From positions 1-64,000 of the forward strand of contig CAWAUB010000001.1 of assembly GCA_963785155.1 (NCBI GenBank): a DNA stretch of 64,000 bases, read 5' to 3'. The position numbers and the translations under genes were made by a program. Position 1 is the first letter of the stretch. Each line of letters starts with the position of its first letter. The stretch is from DASUSH01 sp963785155. GTDB taxonomy: Bacteria; Actinomycetota; Thermoleophilia; Solirubrobacterales; 70-9. Shown here in pieces: positions 9,214 through 17,956 of this stretch. The notes under the pieces were generated by a model that saw only the letters and a list, made by a program, of their open reading frames with translations, was not told where the DNA came from and ran no database searches.

Positions 9214-10554
9214 ATGGCGGACGAGATGAAGGAACGGGTCGGCGAACTGATGCCCCAGGCGCGAGCCGACCTGGAGCGCATGGTCGCGATCCCGAGCGTC
9301 GCCGACCCCGACCAGTACCCGCCGGAACGCTGCCTGGAGGCGGCCGAGCTCGTCCGCGACGCGGCCGCCGACGCCGGCATCGAGGATGCCCGGCTCCTCG
9401 ACATGCCCGACGGCCATCCGTCGGTCTTCGGCCACGCGCCCGGGCCCGAGGGCGCGCCGACCGTCCTCCTCTACTGCCACTACGACGTCCAGCCACCGCT
9501 CGGCGAGGACGAATGGGAGAGCCCGCCGTTCGAACTGGTCGAGCGCGACGGCCGCTGGTATGGCCGCGGCACCGCCGACTGCAAGGGGAACGTCGTCGCC
9601 CACCTGACCGCGCTGCGCGCGCTCGGGGAAGAGCGCGGCTGCGGGGTCAAATTCATCGCCGAGGGCTCGGAGGAGCAGGCCACGGGCGGGCTCGAGAAGT
9701 TCGTCCCGACGGCGGCGGAGCTGCTCGCGGCCGACGCGATCGTGATCGGGGACACCGGCAACATCGCGGTCGGCGTGCCGACGCTGACGACCACGCTGCG
9801 TGGGGTCGTGATCCTCGACGTGACCGTCTCCACGCTCGAGGGCGCGGTCCACTCCGGGATGTTCGGCGGCCCGGCTCCCGACGCGCTCGTCGCGCTGACC
9901 CAGATGCTGGCGAGCCTCCACGATGAGCGCGGCAACGTGACGATCGACGGGCTTCGCTCCGACCAGTCCTGGGACGGCGTCGAGTACCCGGCCGACCGGT
10001 TCCGCTCCGACGCCGGGCTGCTGGACGGCGTCGAGCTCGCCGGCGACGGGTCGGTCGCCGACATGGTCTGGGCGCGGCCGTCGGTGACCGTGCTCGGGAT
10101 CGACTGCCCGCCGGTCGTCGGCTCCACGCCGTCGCTCCAGCCGAGCGCGCGGGCGCGGGTCAGCATCCGGGTCCCGGCGGGCACCGACCCGGTCGAGGCA
10201 CAGGAGGCGCTCGCCGCCCAGCTCGAGGCCGCGGCGCCGCTCGGCGCACGGGTCGCGATCGAGCGCCAGGGGACCGGGGCTCCGTTCGCCGCGAAGACCG
10301 GCGGTCCCGCCTACCGGGCGATCGAGGAGGCGATGCGGACCGCGTTCGACGCCGAGCCGACGACCGCCGGCGAGGGCGGCTCGATCCCCCTCTGCAACGT
10401 GCTCGCCGAGACGTTCCCGGAGGCGGAGATCATCCTGCTCGGCGTCGAGGAGCCGCTCTGCCAGATCCACGCTCCGAACGAATCGGTCGACCCCGCCGAG
10501 ATCGAGCGCATCGCGCTGGCCGAAGCGCTCTTCCTGCGCGACTACGCGCGCTAG
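9214..10554 (+). CDS. M20-family metallopeptidase (dipeptidase/deacylase), copy 1
   Basis: The 446-residue product starts MADEMKERVGELMPQARADL and shows the M20 dinuclear zinc site in order: LLYCHYDVQP (His and Asp), GRGTADCKGN (bridging Asp), EGSEEQ (catalytic Glu and metal Glu), GDTGN (Asp) and a final QIHAPNES (His). A dimerisation domain sits between the two halves. There is no signal peptide, so it acts in the cytoplasm, hydrolysing dipeptides or N-acyl amino acids. The family cannot be narrowed by eye. Its stop TAG shares the bases CTAG with the stop of the convergent GNAT gene. The start is supported by conserved length. The upstream extension in the same frame is antisense to the MFS gene. 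Confidence 0.92.
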   Translation: MADEMKERVGELMPQARADLERMVAIPSVADPDQYPPERCLEAAELVRDAAADAGIEDARLLDMPDGHPSVFGHAPGPEGAPTVLLYCHYDVQPPLGEDEWESPPFELVERDGRWYGRGTADCKGNVVAHLTALRALGEERGCGVKFIAEGSEEQATGGLEKFVPTAAELLAADAIVIGDTGNIAVGVPTLTTTLRGVVILDVTVSTLEGAVHSGMFGGPAPDALVALTQMLASLHDERGNVTIDGLRSDQSWDGVEYPADRFRSDAGLLDGVELAGDGSVADMVWARPSVTVLGIDCPPVVGSTPSLQPSARARVSIRVPAGTDPVEAQEALAAQLEAAAPLGARVAIERQGTGAPFAAKTGGPAYRAIEEAMRTAFDAEPTTAGEGGSIPLCNVLAETFPEAEIILLGVEEPLCQIHAPNESVDPAEIERIALAEALFLRDYAR

Positions 10555-11048
10555 GCAGCGCCGCCCAGCTCGACGACGATCTCCGAGGCTCCCTGGCCGG
10601 CGGGCCTGATCTCGTGTGAGTCGGCGACCTTCTCGACGAGGCTGAAGATCGCGTGGTTCTCGGCGAGGACGAGGCCGGTGAAGCGGGCGATGCCGGCCTC
10701 GCGGGCACGCTGGGCGAGCGCGGTGAGGAGGGCGGAACCGAGGCCGATCTTCATCCAGCGGTCGCCGACGCCGATCGCGAACTCCGCGGTCTCGGGATCC
10801 TCGTCGCTGCGGATGTAGCGGGCGGTGCCGAAGCTCTGGCCGGTCTCCGGGTCGACCGCGATCAGGGCCTCGTGGTGGTCGTGGTCGATCGCGGTCAGGT
10901 AGTCGAGCTGGCTGCTCGAGAGCCGCGTCACCGGGGAGTGGAAGCGCAGCAGGATCGACTCGGCGCTCGCCCCCTCGAACCCCTCCCGCAGGCGATCGCG
11001 GTCGTCCGGGCCGATCGGCCGGATCAGGGCGACCGTCCCGTCTCGCAG
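10551..11048 (-). CDS. GNAT-family N-acetyltransferase, copy 1
   Basis: The protein begins around ELRDGTVALIRPIGPDDRDR and has the GNAT core: GTARYIRSDEDPETAEFAIG (strand 4) and GLGSALLTALAQRAREAG, which matches the acetyl-CoA-binding Q/RxxGxG/A loop. It resembles the GNAT domain of Pat-like lysine acetyltransferases, but there is no attached CoA-ligase or cyclic-nucleotide domain. The in-frame region between the ABC permease stop and this domain contains no ATG, GTG or TTG. I give a CTG at 11048 as the nearest possible start, and an indel is equally likely. It follows the ABC permease by about 47 bases, so it is the last gene of the VOC-ATPase-permease operon. Confidence 0.75.
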   Translation of the reverse strand: MRDGTVALIRPIGPDDRDRLREGFEGASAESILLRFHSPVTRLSSSQLDYLTAIDHDHHEALIAVDPETGQSFGTARYIRSDEDPETAEFAIGVGDRWMKIGLGSALLTALAQRAREAGIARFTGLVLAENHAIFSLVEKVADSHEIRPAGQGASEIVVELGGAA

Positions 11049-11095
11049 CTCGACTGTCCGTGGCGATGAACAGGGTTCAACGATATGGGTCGCCC

Positions 11096-11947
11096 CTACG
11101 AGCTCTTCGTCCGGTACAGCCGGTTCGTGATCGGCGCGAAGATCGCGGTGACGATCGCCGCCGCGACGAACACGTAGAGGATGTCGCCGCCGGTCGCGTC
11201 GCCGGCCATCAGCGCGCGCGAGGTGTCGGCCAGGTGGGAGACCGGGTTGACGTCGACGAACCACTCGAGGCCGGCGGGCAGCGTGCTCGGCTCCACGAAG
11301 ACGTTCGAGAGGAACGTCAGCGGGAAGATCGTCATGAAGCCCGCGTTCATCACCGCGTTCGGCGAGCGCAGGAGCAGGCCGAGCGTCATGAACGCCCAGG
11401 AGAGGGCGAACGCGAAGAACACGGTGAGCGCCAGGGCCGCGAGGATCCCGCCGATCCCGCCCTCCGCGTCGAACCCCAGGATGAGGCCGAGGACGATGAT
11501 CACGACGCCACCCGCCAGATAGCGGACGGTGTCGCCGAGGAGCGAGCCGACCAGCGGTGCGGGCCGCCAGATCGGCAGCGAGCGGAAGCGGTCGACGACG
11601 CCCTTCGTGAGGTCGGTGTTGAGCGCGACGCCGGAGTAGACGGTGTTGAACAGGACCTGCATCACGAGGATCCCCGGGAGCAGGTACTGGAGGTACTCGC
11701 CGGTCGACCCCGCCACCGCCCCGCCGAACAGGAAGGTGAACATGAGCACGAACATCACCGGCGAGATCGTCGCGTCGAGGAGCTGCTCGGGGACATGCTT
11801 GACCTTCAGCATCCCCCGCCAGCCGAAGGTGAGCGCCTGCGAGACGGCGCTCGGGCGCGCCGGTCGTGGGGCCGAGGAGAGCGCGGCCCGGACGGTCTCC
11901 GCGTCGGCGCTGAAGTCGGCTCGGGCTGTGGTCGGTGTCGCACTCAT
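11096..11947 (-). CDS. ABC-2 type exporter permease (DrrB-like), copy 1
   Basis: This 283-residue protein has a cytoplasmic N-terminus followed by six hydrophobic segments typical of ABC-2 permeases. Markers are PVMFVLMFTFLFGGAVAG, YLLPGILVMQVLF and FPLTFLSNVFVEPSTLP. The last of these is the DrrB/NodJ-type signature before the penultimate loop (ADTSRALMAGDATGGDIL). It should pair with the ATPase encoded immediately upstream; their ORFs share ATGA at 11947-11944, a sign of translational coupling. The pair is expected to export a drug, lipid or secondary metabolite across the inner membrane. The substrate is unknown; the neighbouring MFS exporter suggests a resistance locus. Confidence 0.88.
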   Translation of the reverse strand: MSATPTTARADFSADAETVRAALSSAPRPARPSAVSQALTFGWRGMLKVKHVPEQLLDATISPVMFVLMFTFLFGGAVAGSTGEYLQYLLPGILVMQVLFNTVYSGVALNTDLTKGVVDRFRSLPIWRPAPLVGSLLGDTVRYLAGGVVIIVLGLILGFDAEGGIGGILAALALTVFFAFALSWAFMTLGLLLRSPNAVMNAGFMTIFPLTFLSNVFVEPSTLPAGLEWFVDVNPVSHLADTSRALMAGDATGGDILYVFVAAAIVTAIFAPITNRLYRTKSS

Positions 11948-12937
11948 GCTGCGAGCTCCTCCTGGTGGGTGTCGGATTCGTCAGATGTCTGGTCCTCCGC
12001 CCGGTGGCCGGTGAGGGCGAGGAAGACCTCGTCGAGACTCGGCTGGCCGAGCGAGAAGTCGGCGATGCCGATCTCGCGACGGGAGAGCTCCGCGACGGCC
12101 TCGGCGCCGCGGTCGCCCTCGGCGCAGGCGGCCGATAGCGCCGCCGGGTCGGACTCCAGGTGGACCGCGCCGAGTCGCTCGGCGAGGACGCGCTCCGCAT
12201 CGGGGCGCTGCGCCGGGTCGAGCAGGCGCACGTGCAGCGCGCCGGAGCCGACCGAGGCCTTGAGCTGGCCCGGCGTGCCCTCCGCGATCACCTTGCCGCG
12301 GTCGATCACCGCGATCCCGTCGGCGAGCTGGTCGGCCTCGTCGAGGTATTGGGTGCAGAGCAGGATCGTCGTGCCCTCGGCGACGAACGAGCGGATGATG
12401 TCCCAGACCTGATTGCGCGAGCGAGGGTCGAGGCCGGTCGTCGGCTCGTCGAGGAACATGAGCTGCGGCGTGACCACGATCGTGGCCGCGATGTCGAGCC
12501 GCCGCCGCATGCCGCCCGAGTAGTTCTTGACCAGGCGGCCGGACGCGTCCTCGAGCCCGAACGCCTCGAGCAGGGTGTCCGCCCGCGCCTTCGCGTCGGC
12601 GCGCTTGAGGCCGAGCAGGCGCGCGATCAGGATCAGGTTCTCGCGGCCGGTCAGGTCCTCGTCGACCGAGGCGAGCTGGCCGGTGAGGCTGACGGCGGCG
12701 CGAACGGCGTCGCCCTCGGTGACGACGTCGTGGCCGAGCACCCGCGCCGTCCCGGAGTCGGGACGGAGCAGCGTCGCCAGCATCCGGATCGTCGTCGTCT
12801 TGCCGGCGCCGTTCGGGCCGAGCACGCCGTAGACCGAGCCGGTGCTGACCGATAGGTCCACACCGTCGACGGCGCACACGTCACCGAAGCTCTTCGTGAG
12901 CGCGGTGGCCTCGATTGCGAGCGGAGTGGCTGCTCAT
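11944..12937 (-). CDS. ABC exporter ATPase (DrrA-like), copy 1, frameshift near start
   Basis: Walker A (GPNGAGKTTT), the ABC signature (YSGGMRRRLDIA), Walker B with catalytic Glu (LMFLDEPTTGLD) and the H-loop region are all present. A DrrA-type C-terminal extension ends in LGQPSLDEVFLALTGH. The natural ATG is at 12937, overlapping the VOC stop as ATGA. This copy has one extra base near 12921, so translation from that ATG stops after 19 residues. A GTG at 12879 would give a 311-residue protein lacking the A-loop and first strand. The second copy (18805-19797) lacks the extra base and is intact. Whether this copy works is therefore doubtful unless the base is a sequencing error. Confidence 0.8.
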
Positions 12938-13785
12938 TGGTTCTCGGGGACGAACTTGCTGGCGACGAAGGTCGCGCCCTGCGGGTCGGCGATCACGGTC
13001 ATCCGGACCCACGGCATGTCGGTCGGCGGCATCAGCACGGTGCCGCCGAGCTCGGCCGCCTTCTCGGCGATCGGGTCGGCCTCGTCGACCGCGAATGTGA
13101 TCCCCCAGTGCGCGGGCGTGTCCGGCTGGTCGTCGGGGATCGGCGCGAGCGAGGCGACGACGTCGACGAAGCCTTCCGGCGCGCTCAGCTCGGCGTTGCG
13201 CTCCTTGGTGCCCGGGTTGATCTCCTCGAGGAAGTCGCCGTAGCCGGGGAGCGTCCACATCTGAAAGCCGCCCTCCATCGCGAGCGCCTGCCAGCCGAAG
13301 ACCGCGCCGTAGAAGGCCTTTGCCGCCTCGGGGTCGCGGGTGTTCAGGTCGTTGAAGTTGACGCCGCCGTGCTCGTTCACGACCTCGGCGCCGCGGTGCT
13401 CGTTCGCCTGCCAGACGCCGAAGACGGCGCCCTCCGGGTCGGCGAAGACCGCCATCCGGCCGGCGTCCATGACGTCCATCGGCTCGGAGACGACGCTGCC
13501 GCCGGCATCGCGGACCTTCGCGGCGGTCTCGTCGGCGCTCTCGACCCAGACGTAGGTGTTCCAGGTCGCCTGCGGCGGGGAGCCCTCGGGCTGCGAGCTG
13601 ATCGCCGCGGCCTTCTTACCGCCGATCGTCGCCTCGAGGTAGCTGGCGCCGACGCCCTCGGGCATCTTCTGTTCGAACTCCCAGCCGAAGAGGCCGCCGT
13701 AGAACTCCGCCGCCTTGTCCGGGTCGGGCTGGGTGGTGTCCGCCCAGCAGGGGACCCCGGGGATGTATCGGTCTCGTTCGGCCAT
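12934..13785 (-). CDS. VOC-family protein with two glyoxalase-like domains, copy 1
   Basis: The 283-residue protein has two tandem VOC modules. The first begins GVPCWADTTQPDPDKAAEFY and ends FADPEGAVFGVWQ. The second begins NEHGGVNFNDLNTRDPEAAK and ends ADPQGATFVASKFV. The repeated FYGGLFGW/FYGAVFGW and DPEG/DPQG signatures define the paired beta-alpha-beta-beta-beta folds. Members act as glyoxalase-like lyases, dioxygenases or drug-binding resistance proteins. The position at the head of an ABC-exporter operon suits a binding or detoxifying role, but this is inference. It is translated first in the operon; its stop overlaps the ATPase start. A divergent WYL regulator lies about 117 bases away. 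Confidence 0.88.
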   Translation of the reverse strand: MAERDRYIPGVPCWADTTQPDPDKAAEFYGGLFGWEFEQKMPEGVGASYLEATIGGKKAAAISSQPEGSPPQATWNTYVWVESADETAAKVRDAGGSVVSEPMDVMDAGRMAVFADPEGAVFGVWQANEHRGAEVVNEHGGVNFNDLNTRDPEAAKAFYGAVFGWQALAMEGGFQMWTLPGYGDFLEEINPGTKERNAELSAPEGFVDVVASLAPIPDDQPDTPAHWGITFAVDEADPIAEKAAELGGTVLMPPTDMPWVRMTVIADPQGATFVASKFVPENQ

Positions 13786-13815
13786 GTCGCATTCCCTCCG
13801 TCGGTTGGTTGCTCC

Positions 13816-13844
13816 GGTGCCTGGTACCTGAGGTGCCAGGCACC
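13816..13844. repeat. Palindromic repeat family A, copy 1
   Basis: The left arm GGTGCCTGGTACCT, one central G, and right arm AGGTGCCAGGCACC form a 29-base palindrome. The only non-complementary position (T opposite G) would be a G-U wobble in RNA and is the same in all three copies of the window. It lies in the divergent intergenic region between the VOC protein and the WYL regulator. Confidence 0.85.
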
Positions 13845-13902
13845 CTACGGGTGGTTTAGGTCAGGATCTGTCCTCAATATCGGAGGATCCTGTGAAAGTT
13901 CT

Positions 13903-14556
13903 GTGACCGAGACCTCCAGCCGACTACTCGAGCTGCTCGCGATGCTTCAGGCCCGGTCGGGCTGGCGCGGCGAGGAGCTCGCCGACCGGCTCGACGTTTC
14001 CCGCCGGACGGTGCGCCGCGACGTCGAGCGGTTGCGCCAGCTCGGCTATCCGGTCGAGTCGCTGACCGGGCCGGCGGGCGGGTACCGGCTGCGCGCCGGG
14101 ACCGCGATGCCGCCGCTGCTCCTCGACGACGAGGAGGCGGTGGCGATCGCCGTCGGCCTGCGCACGGCGGCCCGCACGTCGGTGGAGGGAATCGAGGAGA
14201 CGTCCCTCCGGGCGCTCGTGAAGCTGGAACAGGTCCTGCCGGCGCGCCTGCGGCGGCGGGTGTCGGCGATCGGGAGGGTGACGATCATGGCGCCCGCCGA
14301 GGGCCCGACCGTCGACCCGCAGCACCTGACCGTGATCGCCGCGGCCTGCCGCGACGCGGAGTGCCTGCGCTTCGCATACCGGAGCCGCGACGGGAGCGAC
14401 ACCCGGCGAGAGGTGGAGCCGCCCACGTCGTGGACCTGGGCCGCCGCTGGTACCTGGTCGCCTGGGCCGCGGGCGGGAGGACTGACGGACGTTCGGCGTC
14501 GACGGATCCAGGGCGAGGGCGGCGACGATGCCGACGATCGCGACGAAGGCACCTAG
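13903..14556 (+). pseudogene. YafY-type HTH/WYL regulator, copy 1, truncated at duplication junction
   Basis: The GTG start gives TETSSRLLELLAMLQARSGW, a winged HTH (DRLDVSRRTVRRDVERLRQL) and the beginning of the WYL domain (RDAECLRFAYRSRDG). One base is missing around 14420 compared with copy 2. The gene then stops being regulator at 14508, where MFS 3' sequence begins; the open frame continues to 14556 in meaningless residues. The part of WYL that senses ligand and the WCX end are lost. Residues 13-26 (near 13939-13980) differ from copy 2 more than the rest of the duplication. A truncated product could still bind DNA through its HTH. Confidence 0.85.
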
Positions 14557-16056
14557 GCGGAGGCCGTCGCCGAGGCCGATGACGAAGGCCTCGTGGACCG
14601 CGTCGGTGATCGTCTTCTGCGCCTCGGCGCCGAACTTGGCGAGCGCGGTCATCGCGTCGCCTGCCCCGGAGAGCAGGCCGTCGAGGTCCTCGGCCTGGGC
14701 GTCGGAGAGCTTCACGCCCTTCTCGCCCGCGATCGAGACGGTCTCGGATAGCTGCGCGCTGTTGTAGACGGCGCCGCAGATCGCGACACCAAGCGCGATG
14801 CCGAGGCCGGAGAGCGTGGTGAAGACGCCACCGGCCTGGCCCGACATGCGCGTCGGGATCGAGTTCATCGCCGCGAGGTTCATCGGCGTCAGCGACATGC
14901 CTACGCCTAGGCCGAGGATCAGGAGCGGCCACCAAAGGTCGGCGTAGGTCGTCGAGAGGTCGACGCCGGACATCACGAAGAGCGAGAAGGCGATCATCAC
15001 CCCGCCGGTGACGAGCGGCGGCAACGGCCCGAGCCGCTCGGCCAGGGGGCCGCCGATCGGCGAGCCGACCGACATCCCGATGATCAGCGGCATCAGCTGG
15101 AGCCCCGACTCGGTCGCCGAGTCGCCGAGCTGCTCCTGGAGGAAGAGGGGGACCAGGAACAGGGCGGCGATCAGCGCGAAGTTGATGATGAAGAGGACGA
15201 CCGCCGCGCCGCTGAAGTTCCGGTGGCCGAAGAGCGAGAGGTCGACCAGCGGGTTCTTGGTGCGGCGCTCGACCAGGACGAAGGCGACGGAGAGGACGAC
15301 CGCCGCGGCTAGGAGCACCAGCGTCGGCGCTGAGGCGAGGCCCCAGGTGGGCGCCTGGATCACGGCAAGGGTCAGCGTCGTCAGCGCACCGACGGCGATC
15401 GCGAGGCCGGTGACGTCGATCCGGCGCTCCGCCTCCTCGTCGCGGGACTCCGCCGCGAACGCCACCGCCGCGACCCCGGTGACGCCGGCGACCGCGGCCT
15501 GGAACCAGAAGATCCACTCCCAGCCGAGCTCGCCGGTCAGCACGCCGCCGATCAACGGCGCCAGGCCCTGCCCGAGGGCGGAGGCGGCTCCCCAGATGCC
15601 GAGCGGCAGGCCCCGCTCCGAGGGCGCGTAGGTGGACAGAACGATCGCGAGCGACGACGGGACCAGCGCTGCTCCGCCGAGCCCGGCTACCACCAGGCCG
15701 GCGACCAGGACTCCCCCGCTCGGTGCGAGCGCCGCGATGACGGAGCCGGCGGCGAACAGGGCCGCGCCGGCGAGGAGGACGGCCCGGCGCCCGTAGATGT
15801 CGGCGAGGCGACCGCCGACGATCAGGAACACCGAGAGCGCGAGCGTGTAGCCGGTGACCGTCCACTGGAGCGCTGCCGTGGAGGCGTTGAGCTGGTCGTG
15901 GAGCTCCGGCAGCGCGACGACGATCGCGGCGGTCGGGAAGTTCGCCAGCCCCACCGCCAGCGCCATCGTCACCAGGACGAGGCCGCGGTGCCGTCCTTCG
16001 GTATGGGGGATGTGGAGGTGGTGCGCGCGGTGGAGCGCGTTGCCGAGAAGCGCCAT
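13924..16056 (-). CDS. MFS exporter copy 2, C-terminus replaced at the duplication junction
   Basis: From an ATG at 16056 the protein matches copy 1 closely through all transmembrane segments as far as VGIVAALAL. At the junction (14509/14508) the last 16 or so residues of copy 1 (IRREVPADEREAESPA) are replaced. Instead the open frame runs antisense through the truncated WYL regulator down to 13924, adding about 195 Arg- and Pro-rich residues. The transport domain itself is complete, so the fused protein might still fold. The long tail has no recognisable fold. The gene again starts 18 bases from the divergent M20 copy 2. Confidence 0.8.
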   Translation of the reverse strand: MALLGNALHRAHHLHIPHTEGRHRGLVLVTMALAVGLANFPTAAIVVALPELHDQLNASTAALQWTVTGYTLALSVFLIVGGRLADIYGRRAVLLAGAALFAAGSVIAALAPSGGVLVAGLVVAGLGGAALVPSSLAIVLSTYAPSERGLPLGIWGAASALGQGLAPLIGGVLTGELGWEWIFWFQAAVAGVTGVAAVAFAAESRDEEAERRIDVTGLAIAVGALTTLTLAVIQAPTWGLASAPTLVLLAAAVVLSVAFVLVERRTKNPLVDLSLFGHRNFSGAAVVLFIINFALIAALFLVPLFLQEQLGDSATESGLQLMPLIIGMSVGSPIGGPLAERLGPLPPLVTGGVMIAFSLFVMSGVDLSTTYADLWWPLLILGLGVGMSLTPMNLAAMNSIPTRMSGQAGGVFTTLSGLGIALGVAICGAVYNSAQLSETVSIAGEKGVKLSDAQAEDLDGLLSGAGDAMTALAKFGAEAQKTITDAVHEAFVIGLGDGLRLGAFVAIVGIVAALALDPSTPNVRQSSRPRPRRPGTSGGPGPRRGRLHLSPGVAPVAAPVCEAQALRVAAGRGDHGQVLRVDGRALGGRHDRHPPDRRHPPPQARRQDLFQLHERPEGRLLDSLHRRAGRRAQADGDRHRLLVVEEQRRHRGPGAQPVPARRPGQRLDRIAELAQPLDVAAHRPAGNVEPVGELLAAPARPGLKHREQLE

Positions 16057-16074
16057 TGCGAAAGAATCCCTCCG

Positions 16075-17415
16075 ATGGCGGACGAGATGAAGGAACGGGT
16101 CGGCGAGCTGATGCCCCAGGCGCGAGCCGACCTGGAGCGCATGGTCGCGATCCCGAGCGTCGCCGACCCCGACCAGTACCCGCCGGAACGCTGCCTGGAG
16201 GCGGCCGAGCTCGTCCGCGACGCGGCCGCCGACGCCGGCATCGAGGATGCCCGGCTCCTCGACATGCCCGACGGCCATCCGTCGGTCTTCGGCCACGCGC
16301 CCGGGCCCGAGGGCGCGCCGACCGTCCTCCTTTACTGCCACTACGACGTCCAGCCACCGCTCGGCGAGGACGAATGGGAGAGCCCGCCATTCGAACTGGT
16401 CGAGCGCGACGGCCGCTGGTATGGCCGCGGCACCGCCGACTGCAAGGGGAACGTCGTCGCCCACCTGACCGCGCTGCGCGCGCTCGGGGAAGAGCGCGGC
16501 TGCGGGGTCAAATTCATCGCCGAGGGCTCGGAGGAGCAGGCCACGGGCGGGCTCGAGAAGTTCGTCCCGACGGCGGCGGAGCTGCTCGCGGCCGACGCGA
16601 TCGTGATCGGGGACACCGGCAACATCGCGGTCGGCGTGCCGACGCTGACGACCACGCTGCGTGGGGTCGTGATCCTCGACGTGACCGTCTCCACGCTCGA
16701 GGGCGCGGTCCACTCCGGGATGTTCGGCGGCCCGGCTCCCGACGCGCTCGTCGCGCTGACCCAGATGCTGGCGAGCCTCCACGATGAGCGCGGCAACGTG
16801 ACGATCGACGGGCTTCGCTCCGACCAGTCCTGGGACGGCGTCGAGTACCCGGCCGACCGGTTCCGCTCCGACGCCGGGCTGCTGGAAGGCGTCGAGCTCG
16901 CCGGCGACGGGTCGGTCGCCGACATGGTCTGGGCGCGGCCGTCGGTGACCGTGCTCGGGATCGACTGCCCGCCGGTCGTCGGCTCCACGCCGTCGCTCCA
17001 GCCGAGCGCGCGGGCGCGGGTCTCGATCCGGGTCCCGGCGGGCACCGACCCGGTCGAGGCACAGGAGGCGCTCGCCGCCCAGCTCGAGGCCGCGGCGCCG
17101 CTCGGCGCACGGGTCGCGATCGAGCGCCAGGGGACCGGGGCTCCGTTCGCCGCGAAGACCGGCGGTCCCGCCTACCGGGCGATCGAGGAGGCGATGCGGA
17201 CCGCGTTCGACGCCGAGCCGACGACCGCCGGCGAGGGCGGCTCGATCCCCCTCTGCAACGTGCTCGCCGAGACGTTCCCGGAGGCGGAGATCATCCTGCT
17301 CGGCGTCGAGGAGCCGCTCTGCCAGATCCACGCTCCGAACGAATCGGTCGACCCCGCCGAGATCGAGCGCATCGCGCTGGCCGAAGCGCTCTTCCTGCGC
17401 GACTACGCGCGCTAG
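16075..17415 (+). CDS. M20-family metallopeptidase, copy 2
   Basis: The protein is the same length as copy 1 (446 residues) and intact, with all zinc ligands kept (HYDVQP, TADCKG, EGSEEQ, GDTGN, IHAPNES). The one amino-acid change I can see is Asp to Glu in the GLLDGVEL/GLLEGVEL loop; the other handful of differences are silent. This bias to silent changes suggests both copies have been under selection, or that they are two natural alleles. It converges on GNAT copy 2 with the same shared CTAG stop at 17412-17415. Confidence 0.92.
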   Translation: MADEMKERVGELMPQARADLERMVAIPSVADPDQYPPERCLEAAELVRDAAADAGIEDARLLDMPDGHPSVFGHAPGPEGAPTVLLYCHYDVQPPLGEDEWESPPFELVERDGRWYGRGTADCKGNVVAHLTALRALGEERGCGVKFIAEGSEEQATGGLEKFVPTAAELLAADAIVIGDTGNIAVGVPTLTTTLRGVVILDVTVSTLEGAVHSGMFGGPAPDALVALTQMLASLHDERGNVTIDGLRSDQSWDGVEYPADRFRSDAGLLEGVELAGDGSVADMVWARPSVTVLGIDCPPVVGSTPSLQPSARARVSIRVPAGTDPVEAQEALAAQLEAAAPLGARVAIERQGTGAPFAAKTGGPAYRAIEEAMRTAFDAEPTTAGEGGSIPLCNVLAETFPEAEIILLGVEEPLCQIHAPNESVDPAEIERIALAEALFLRDYAR

Positions 17416-17910
17416 GCAGCGCCGCCCAGCTCGACGACGATCTCCGAGGCGCCCGGCCCGGCCGGCCTGATCTCGTGCGAATCCGCGACCTTCTCGACGA
17501 GGCTGATAGATCGCGTGGTTCTCGGAGAGGACGAGGCCGGTGAAGCTAACGATGCCGGCCTCGCGAGCGCGCTGGGCGAGCGCGGTGAGGAGAGCGGAAC
17601 CGAGGCCGATCTTCATCCAGCGGTCGCCGACGCCGATCGCGAACTCCGCTGTCTCGGGGTCCTCGTCGCTGCGGATGTAGCGGGCGGTGCCGAAGCTCTG
17701 CCCGGTCTCCGGGTCGACCGCGATCAGGGCCTCGTGGTGGTCGTGGTCGATCGCGGTGAGGTAGTCGAGCTGGCGGTTCGAGAGCCGCGTCACCGGGGAG
17801 TGGAAGCGCAGCAGGATCGACTCGGCGCTCGCCCCCTCGAACCCCTCCCGCAGGCGATCGCGGTCATCCGGGCCGATCGGCCGGATCAGGGCGACCGTCC
17901 CGTCTCGCAG
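17412..17910 (-). pseudogene. GNAT-family acetyltransferase, copy 2, frameshifted near C-terminus
   Basis: The GNAT core is kept (FGTARYIRSDEDPETAEFAIG and GLGSALLTALAQRAREAG). One extra base around 17506 shifts the frame after LSENHAI, so the last 25 or so residues (VEKVADSHEIRPAG in copy 1) are lost. Translation instead runs on antisense into the M20 gene. As in copy 1 no standard start codon precedes the conserved region. In this copy the sequence just upstream differs (CTGTTCATCGCACAGAAAG). A GTG further in would give a shortened product. Confidence 0.75.
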
Positions 17911-17956
17911 CTCAACTTTCTGTGCGATGAACAGGGTTCAACGATATGGGTCGCCC

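Larger units (their letters stand above)
7648..14508. repeat. Tandem duplication unit, copy 1 (about 6.86 kb)
   Basis: Bases 7648-14508 recur at 14509-21371 in direct orientation with an offset of 6861, drifting by one or two bases through small indels. The unit runs from near the 3' end of the MFS gene, through M20, GNAT, ABC permease, ABC ATPase and VOC genes, to about two thirds through the WYL regulator. I count about seven base differences across the 1.34-kb M20 gene, so identity there is near 99.5 percent. The regulator's first third is clearly more diverged. Confidence 0.95.

Noticed and set aside
7597..10470. 957-residue minus-strand open frame joining MFS to upstream sequence
   Set aside because: Residues before the MFS start are antisense of the M20 peptidase; no real fusion.
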